Part shown: positions 59,547 to 64,000 of the stretch, piece after piece
How positions within the stretch are numbered: the stretch's first letter is position 1
How the letters are laid out: each line of letters opens with the position of its first letter
Assembly (NCBI GenBank): GCA_965209065.1
Contig: OZ242373.1
Location: 558,001-622,000, forward strand
Direction: 5' to 3'
Source of the DNA: CBDBUR01 sp965209065
Lineage (GTDB): Bacteria; Pseudomonadota; Alphaproteobacteria; JAPOUT01; G958296285
Length of the DNA: 64,000 nucleotides
Translations under genes and position numbers: made by a program
The notes under the pieces: generated by a model
Databases searched by the model: none
What the model was told of the DNA's origin: nothing
Seen by the model: only the letters and a program-made list of their open reading frames with translations

Positions 59547-60130
59547 TGGCGTTCGCCCCGTGCTTGTGCTTTTATCAAAAAGTTTTTTAGCACCTGATGA
59601 CCATATTCGGTCGCGATGCTTTCGGGGTGGAACTGAATACCAAACGTCAAATGCTCTTTATGAGCGAGCGCCATCAATAAGCCATCATCGCTCCACGCGG
59701 TCGCTTCAAGCTGCGCCGGCAGGCTGGCTTCATCAACCACAAGAGAATGATAGCGCGTTGCTTCAAAGTGTTGCGCGCACTCGGCAAAAAGCGCGCCGCC
59801 CGTGTGTTTTATTTTGCTTAACTTCCCATGCACCGGCGCGGGCGCTAACACCACCTTGCCACCAAAAGCCTGACCGATTGCTTCGTGTCCCAAACAAATA
59901 CCGAGCAGGGGAATGGTGCCACTATATTTTTCAACCAGATCTAAACAGATGCCCGCCTCGTTGGGTGTGCAGGGACCGGGCGACAGAATAATCGCTTGAG
60001 GCTGCTTCGCCTCTATTTGTTCCAACGTTATTTTATCATTGCGATGAACTTCGGCGACCACGCCCAAATCTCCTAGAAACTGATAAATGTTCCAAGTAAA
60101 GCTATCGTAGTTGTCAATCAGGAGTATCAT
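59543..60130 (-). CDS. trpG: Anthranilate synthase glutamine amidotransferase subunit
   Basis: A 195-residue class I glutaminase that feeds ammonia to TrpE; it may also serve PabB. The catalytic Cys79 (LLGICLGHEAIG) and the FHPES His/Glu pair near residue 173 are present, as is SPGPCTPNEAG. It starts directly after the trpE stop and overlaps trpD by 4 nt. Confidence 0.95.
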   Translation of the reverse strand: MILLIDNYDSFTWNIYQFLGDLGVVAEVHRNDKITLEQIEAKQPQAIILSPGPCTPNEAGICLDLVEKYSGTIPLLGICLGHEAIGQAFGGKVVLAPAPVHGKLSKIKHTGGALFAECAQHFEATRYHSLVVDEASLPAQLEATAWSDDGLLMALAHKEHLTFGIQFHPESIATEYGHQVLKNFLIKAQARGERQ

Positions 60131-61603
60131 TTAATCTTCTCTTTTAGGTAGCGGCGCGAACTCGTGCGCGCGCTCGGCGGCAGCCCGCAGAGCCTTTGCC
60201 TTATTGACACTCTCTTGATATTCATATTCAGGCGTGGAATCCGCAACCACGCCGCCGCCGGTTTGCACGTAGAGCTTTTTATCCTTGATAATGCCCGTGC
60301 GCAAAATAATACAGCTATCCATATCGCCGTTGGCAGAGAAATACCCCAAAGCACCTGCATAGGTGCTGCGCTTTTCCTTCTCAAGCGCATCGATGATTTC
60401 CATCGCTCTTATTTTGGGCGCGCCCGAAACCGTTCCCGCCGGAAAACCCGCAAGCAAAGCATCGAGCGCATCACTGCTTTCGTTCAGCTCTCCTTCAACA
60501 TTAGAAACAATATGAATCAAATGGGAAGTCCATTGTAACGCAAAACGCTCGCTGACCTTGACCGAACCAATTTTCGCCACACGCCCAACATCATTGCGCC
60601 CCAAATCAAGAAGCATTAAATGCTCGGCACGCTCTTTCGGGTCGTTGAGAAGCTCCTCGCTGACCTCTTCTTCTTTGCGGTTGCTTTCCCTATCAGGACG
60701 CGGGCGCGTGCCAGCAATCGGGCGCAAAGTTATTTTCTTATTCTCAACCCGCACGAGTATCTCAGGGCTAGAGCCTGCTATCACAAAAGAACCAAAATGC
60801 ATAAAATAAAGATAGGGCGAAGGATTAACCGAACGCAAAGCGCGATAAAAAGAAAAGGGCGGTAAATCAAACCGCGTCTCGAAACGCTGGCTTATCACCG
60901 CTTGATAAATATCGCCCGCCTTAATGTAGTCAATCGTCTTGGCTACATTGTTAAGATAATCCTCCTTCTTTGTGTTAGACGCCATCTCAATAGTTAAAGG
61001 CGCGGCGTGTGTGCTGGGGTAAGTGAGCGCGCTCGATAAAGTGTCTTTCAACTTTTCTAACGCTTGCTTTAGCTCGTGCTTTGGTTTTTGCTCACCATAA
61101 TCCCCACTATAATTAAGGACAAGCAAAATCATCTCGTCCTTGACAGAGTCAAACAAAACCAAACGCGAGGGGCGAATGAAAATCCCATCGGGAAGCCCTA
61201 AAGCATCGGGGTTAGGGGCGGGGAGCGTTTCCACCAGCCGCACCATATCATAGCTCATATAGCCGAATAGCCCGGCGGCAATCGGCGGCAGGTCGCTCGG
61301 CAGTTCAAAGCGCGACTCGTCAATCAGCGCGCGCAGAGATTCCAACACCGGGCGCGGGTCTGTTTTGCTATTAGCTTCGCTCGTATCGGGCATGGTCGTT
61401 ATGCGCACCTTGCCTTGATGGGCTTGCCAAATCAAATCAGGCTCAAGCCCAATCACCGAGTAGCGCCCGCGTCTTTGCCCGTCCTCTACCGATTCCAATA
61501 AAAAGCTGTTTTCCGTTTCGGGAACACCTAACTTTATCGCAACAGAGATAGGCGTTTCTAGGTCGGCAGGCAAATCCATTCGTTCAATAAAAACTTTTGA
61601 CAT
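60131..61603 (-). CDS. trpE: Anthranilate synthase component I
   Basis: A 490-residue enzyme that converts chorismate to anthranilate, the committed step of tryptophan synthesis. The N-terminal domain carries the ENSFLLESVEDGQRRGRYSVIG stretch with the LLES-type tryptophan feedback site. The chorismate-binding domain has RPIAGTRPRPDR, DLGRNDVGRV and GFPAGTVSGAPKIRAMEII. No tryptophan-rich leader peptide or attenuator is evident in the 36 nt before the start, so control is probably by feedback. Confidence 0.96.
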   Translation of the reverse strand: MSKVFIERMDLPADLETPISVAIKLGVPETENSFLLESVEDGQRRGRYSVIGLEPDLIWQAHQGKVRITTMPDTSEANSKTDPRPVLESLRALIDESRFELPSDLPPIAAGLFGYMSYDMVRLVETLPAPNPDALGLPDGIFIRPSRLVLFDSVKDEMILLVLNYSGDYGEQKPKHELKQALEKLKDTLSSALTYPSTHAAPLTIEMASNTKKEDYLNNVAKTIDYIKAGDIYQAVISQRFETRFDLPPFSFYRALRSVNPSPYLYFMHFGSFVIAGSSPEILVRVENKKITLRPIAGTRPRPDRESNRKEEEVSEELLNDPKERAEHLMLLDLGRNDVGRVAKIGSVKVSERFALQWTSHLIHIVSNVEGELNESSDALDALLAGFPAGTVSGAPKIRAMEIIDALEKEKRSTYAGALGYFSANGDMDSCIILRTGIIKDKKLYVQTGGGVVADSTPEYEYQESVNKAKALRAAAERAHEFAPLPKRED

Positions 61604-61639
61604 TAGATTGCCTTTATCTTGCCCTTATCTCGCCCGCCC

Positions 61640-63535
61640 TCATCTTGATTGATTTGGCGATTGTTCAAAAGCTAAGTCTAAATTATTTTTGTAAAAATTC
61701 AACCCTAGCTGCTTTTGCTCATTGGAGAGATATTGTGTAAGCAGTTCGTTTGCGCTGACATTTCTCATTTCTTGTGTGAGTCCTTGCTCTGATTTTTTTT
61801 GTTGAGCGTTAAGGTTTTGCGGTTGGCGAATGCTTACAACTTGCGCGATGATAATTTCTTTCTTGTCGCCCGATGCGCCGTAGAACGTGCCGCCTTTGGG
61901 TGTGCGGAACAGCGCGGCGATTAAGTCGGGAGAGAGGAGTTTGCTTTCGGCGGTGCGCGCGAGCGGCGGCGTCTGGCGCACCTTCTGCTTCGTGAGACTA
62001 GAGAAACTTGAACCCGCGGCGAGCTTTTGGCTAAAGGTTTTGGCTTTGGCTTCTAGCAAGTGCAGGGCTTGGTCTTGCTGCCATAGTTTTTTCACTTTGG
62101 CTTTTGCTTGGGACAAGTTTTGCGTGCGGCTCGATTCAATTTGCGTCAGCGCAAGCCAGTAGTAGCCACCCGCTTGTGTTGCGGTAGCTTGTGAAGTGCC
62201 TTCGTCTGGCGAAGCCCAAACTTTTTCCTTTAAGTCTTTGATGTCGTCCAGCCTTTTAGGCAGGGTGTCTTCTTGTTTAAGCAATTTGCTTTTGACAAGA
62301 GGCAGTTTATATTTTTTAGCCACTTGCTCTAAGGTTTCGCCACCACCGATTTCGTCTTCAATCAGGTCGTGGAGCGTGTCGATTTCTTCCTGCGCTTTGG
62401 CAAGCGCAAGCGTCTCGTGTAATTCTTTTCTTACTTGCGAGAAGGTTTTTTGTTTAGCGGGTTTTATTTTATCAAGCCGTAGCAGCGCCCAGCCGAGCGG
62501 AGTTTCAACGACGGGGCTTATTTTTCCCTTGCGTAATTTCAGCGCGGCTTTTTCTAAATTTTGAGAAGCATATTGCCCGCGCTCTAACCAGCCAAGCGAA
62601 ATATCTTCTTTAGATAACTTTCTCTGCTCGGCAAGTTTAACAAACGAAGTGCCCGATTTTATTTTCGCGCGCGCTTTCTTTGCTTCGGCTTGCGTGGGAA
62701 AAATAATTTGCTGAATAAACCTTTGCTCGTTTTCTCTAAAGGCATTTAAGCGAAGCTGATACTCCTCCCTTAACCTTTTTGTAGAAATTTTAATCGTCCG
62801 CGTGAATTTCTTAGGCGACAAGCGCAACACCTTAAATTTTCTTTTTTCGGGAATGGTAAAATCAAACGGGCGGTTGTCTATAAATTCTTGTAGCGTGTCA
62901 TCGCTAGGGGTTTTTATCTTTTTCACTTTACTCGTGCTAATAACAATATATTTCGCCACGCGTCTTTCATTTTGCGCCTTGTATATTTCTTTAATCATTA
63001 TTCTAGGCAGGGGAGCAGGTTTAGAAAAAATAGTGGTTAATTGCTTTTGGATTAAATCACCCTCTAGCTCTTCCAAGTATTCTTCTTCGGTGAGGTTAGA
63101 GGACTGGAGGATATTTCTAAAATTGATAGCATCAAATCGCCCGAACGCACCTTGAAAAGTTTCATCTCTTTGAATTTGGTAAGCGAGGTCTTCTTGAGAA
63201 ATAAGCAACCCGATTCTATCGGCGCTTTGCTCTAAAACCGAGCGCCCGATAAGCGAAAGAACAACCTGCCTATCGAGTCCGGCTTGGCGTGCTTGCTCGA
63301 CCGAAATGTTTTGCCCCTGCTCGCGCGCGTTGAGCTGGAGCTGATAAAAGCTCTGCTGGAAAGAGCGCAAGAATCGGCTCGCAGTAATATCCTCGCTACC
63401 GACCTCGGCGATAACGGGATTTGTGTTCTGGCTAAAGACATCGCCGATGCCCCACAGGGCAAAACTAACGACCAGAACCCCAATAAGAATTTTGGCAAGC
63501 ATTCCCGCCACACTCTGCCGTAAGCGTTCAAGCAT
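61640..63535 (-). CDS. ppiD: PpiD/SurA-like periplasmic peptidyl-prolyl isomerase
   Basis: A 631-residue inner-membrane-anchored chaperone. One N-terminal membrane helix (about residues 10-33) is followed by SurA_N-like and parvulin-type rotamase domains in the periplasm; the parvulin motif region reads FVKLAEQRKLSKEDISLGWLERGQ. It helps folding of exported proteins near the Sec translocon in known members. I chose the ATG at 63535 with GGAG seven bases upstream; a TTG four codons earlier is less likely. It precedes trpE with a 36-nt gap and is divergent from tpiA, the usual alphaproteobacterial order. Confidence 0.93.
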   Translation of the reverse strand: MLERLRQSVAGMLAKILIGVLVVSFALWGIGDVFSQNTNPVIAEVGSEDITASRFLRSFQQSFYQLQLNAREQGQNISVEQARQAGLDRQVVLSLIGRSVLEQSADRIGLLISQEDLAYQIQRDETFQGAFGRFDAINFRNILQSSNLTEEEYLEELEGDLIQKQLTTIFSKPAPLPRIMIKEIYKAQNERRVAKYIVISTSKVKKIKTPSDDTLQEFIDNRPFDFTIPEKRKFKVLRLSPKKFTRTIKISTKRLREEYQLRLNAFRENEQRFIQQIIFPTQAEAKKARAKIKSGTSFVKLAEQRKLSKEDISLGWLERGQYASQNLEKAALKLRKGKISPVVETPLGWALLRLDKIKPAKQKTFSQVRKELHETLALAKAQEEIDTLHDLIEDEIGGGETLEQVAKKYKLPLVKSKLLKQEDTLPKRLDDIKDLKEKVWASPDEGTSQATATQAGGYYWLALTQIESSRTQNLSQAKAKVKKLWQQDQALHLLEAKAKTFSQKLAAGSSFSSLTKQKVRQTPPLARTAESKLLSPDLIAALFRTPKGGTFYGASGDKKEIIIAQVVSIRQPQNLNAQQKKSEQGLTQEMRNVSANELLTQYLSNEQKQLGLNFYKNNLDLAFEQSPNQSR

Positions 63536-63585
63536 ATTTTTCTCCAATTTTCGTTTAATCTAATATATACATATATAACGAGCTT

Positions 63586-64000
63586 ATGACAAAAGCGGAA
63601 AAATTTCTTGTAGCAGGCAATTGGAAAATGCACGGGGGGCGGCGCTCTGCGGCAGAAATTGAGGCTATCTGCAAGGGGCTGGGCTCTTTGGGGGGCATCG
63701 AGGTTTTGATTTGCCCGCCTTTTCACCTGCTCGGCGAGCTGATTAAGATAAGGGGGAATTCGTCGCTAAAGATGGGGGCGCAAGACTGCCACCCCCAGCC
63801 GCAAGGGGCTTTCACTGGCGATATTAGCGCGAAAATGCTGGCGGAGCTAGGCGTTCAGGCGGTTATCTGCGGCCATTCCGAGCGGCGCACGGCTTATGGT
63901 GAGAGCAACGCTCTTGTCAAAAAGAAGGCGCAGGCGGCGCTTGCGGCGGGGCTAGAGCCGATAATCTGTGTCGGCGAGAGCCAAGAGGACTACGAGAAAG
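63586..64000 (+). CDS. tpiA: Triosephosphate isomerase (partial, runs off the end)
   Basis: The first 138 residues of the glycolytic enzyme that interconverts dihydroxyacetone phosphate and glyceraldehyde 3-phosphate. The catalytic Lys14 (AGNWKMHG) and His97 (CGHSERR) are visible; the catalytic Glu lies beyond the window. The divergent AT-rich spacer to ppiD (TATATATACATATATAAC-like) probably holds both promoters. Confidence 0.95.
   Translation, partial: MTKAEKFLVAGNWKMHGGRRSAAEIEAICKGLGSLGGIEVLICPPFHLLGELIKIRGNSSLKMGAQDCHPQPQGAFTGDISAKMLAELGVQAVICGHSERRTAYGESNALVKKKAQAALAAGLEPIICVGESQEDYEK

Noticed and set aside
61604..61639. Tryptophan attenuator leader before trpE
   Set aside because: The 36-nt gap has no room for a leader peptide with Trp codons and alternative hairpins.
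63536..63547. TTG start for ppiD, four codons upstream
   Set aside because: The ATG at 63535 has GGAG at the right distance, and that sequence would be inside the longer reading frame.

Overview
The window looks like a chromosome segment of a free-living, probably aquatic, alphaproteobacterium of moderate GC content. Three things support this: the block tpiA / ppiD-trpE-trpG-trpD-trpC-moaC, which I know as a typical alphaproteobacterial arrangement; a second-type short GltX; and the S10-spc-alpha ribosomal superoperon running directly into htrA-type protease, rarA and rluC genes. I cannot name a genus from sequence reading alone. Genes are packed tightly: many start codons overlap the previous stop, and several convergent gene pairs overlap or nearly touch.

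Layout. 1-6.4 kb: a sodium/solute symporter (minus strand, cut by the window edge), then nadE, gltX, cimA and a LysM protein. 6.4-12.3 kb: psd and pssA (phosphatidylethanolamine synthesis), convergent with an RND pump and its adaptor. 12.3-15.7 kb: small membrane proteins, a Nudix hydrolase, NAD kinase and moaA. 15.7-18.8 kb: a three-gene operon (class II aldolase-like, possible ferritin-like metalloprotein, luciferase-like flavin monooxygenase) closed by a perfect 15-bp terminator hairpin. 18.8-21.3 kb: two uncharacterised genes, a four-helix membrane protein and a secreted VWA-like protein. 21.4-27.1 kb: proton-pumping pyrophosphatase hppA, a repeat-rich spacer, a Sel1-repeat protein, a MAPEG protein and a degenerate KAS III/HMG-CoA-synthase-like protein. 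27.1-29.2 kb: an AT-rich restriction-modification island inserted just before the str operon.

29.2-46.2 kb: a structured 5' leader, rpsL-rpsG-fusA (no tuf), then the complete S10, spc and alpha operons with secY, adk and rpoA. Several ribosomal proteins carry low-complexity charged tails. 46.2-49.7 kb: HtrA-type protease, rarA, rluC-like. 49.8-53.4 kb: pccB-pccA, whose 3' end overlaps the convergent lipB. 54-57.3 kb: siroheme dehydrogenase, assimilatory APS reductase, tRNA-Leu(GAG), mgtE and a DUF1489 protein. 57.3-63.5 kb (minus): ppiD, trpE, trpG, trpD, trpC, moaC, divergent from tpiA, which runs off the end.

The most unusual signals are: (a) a ladder of three overlapping ATGA stop/start junctions between secY and adk, and a similar duplicated junction between pccB and pccA; (b) a minicistron in frame with, and one amber codon away from, the restriction endonuclease; (c) a candidate structured RNA leader ahead of rpsL; (d) the three-gene operon at 15.7-18.8 kb and the membrane/secreted pair at 18.8-21.3 kb, neither of which I can assign to a described pathway; (e) a KAS III-like protein with Gln at the nucleophile position.
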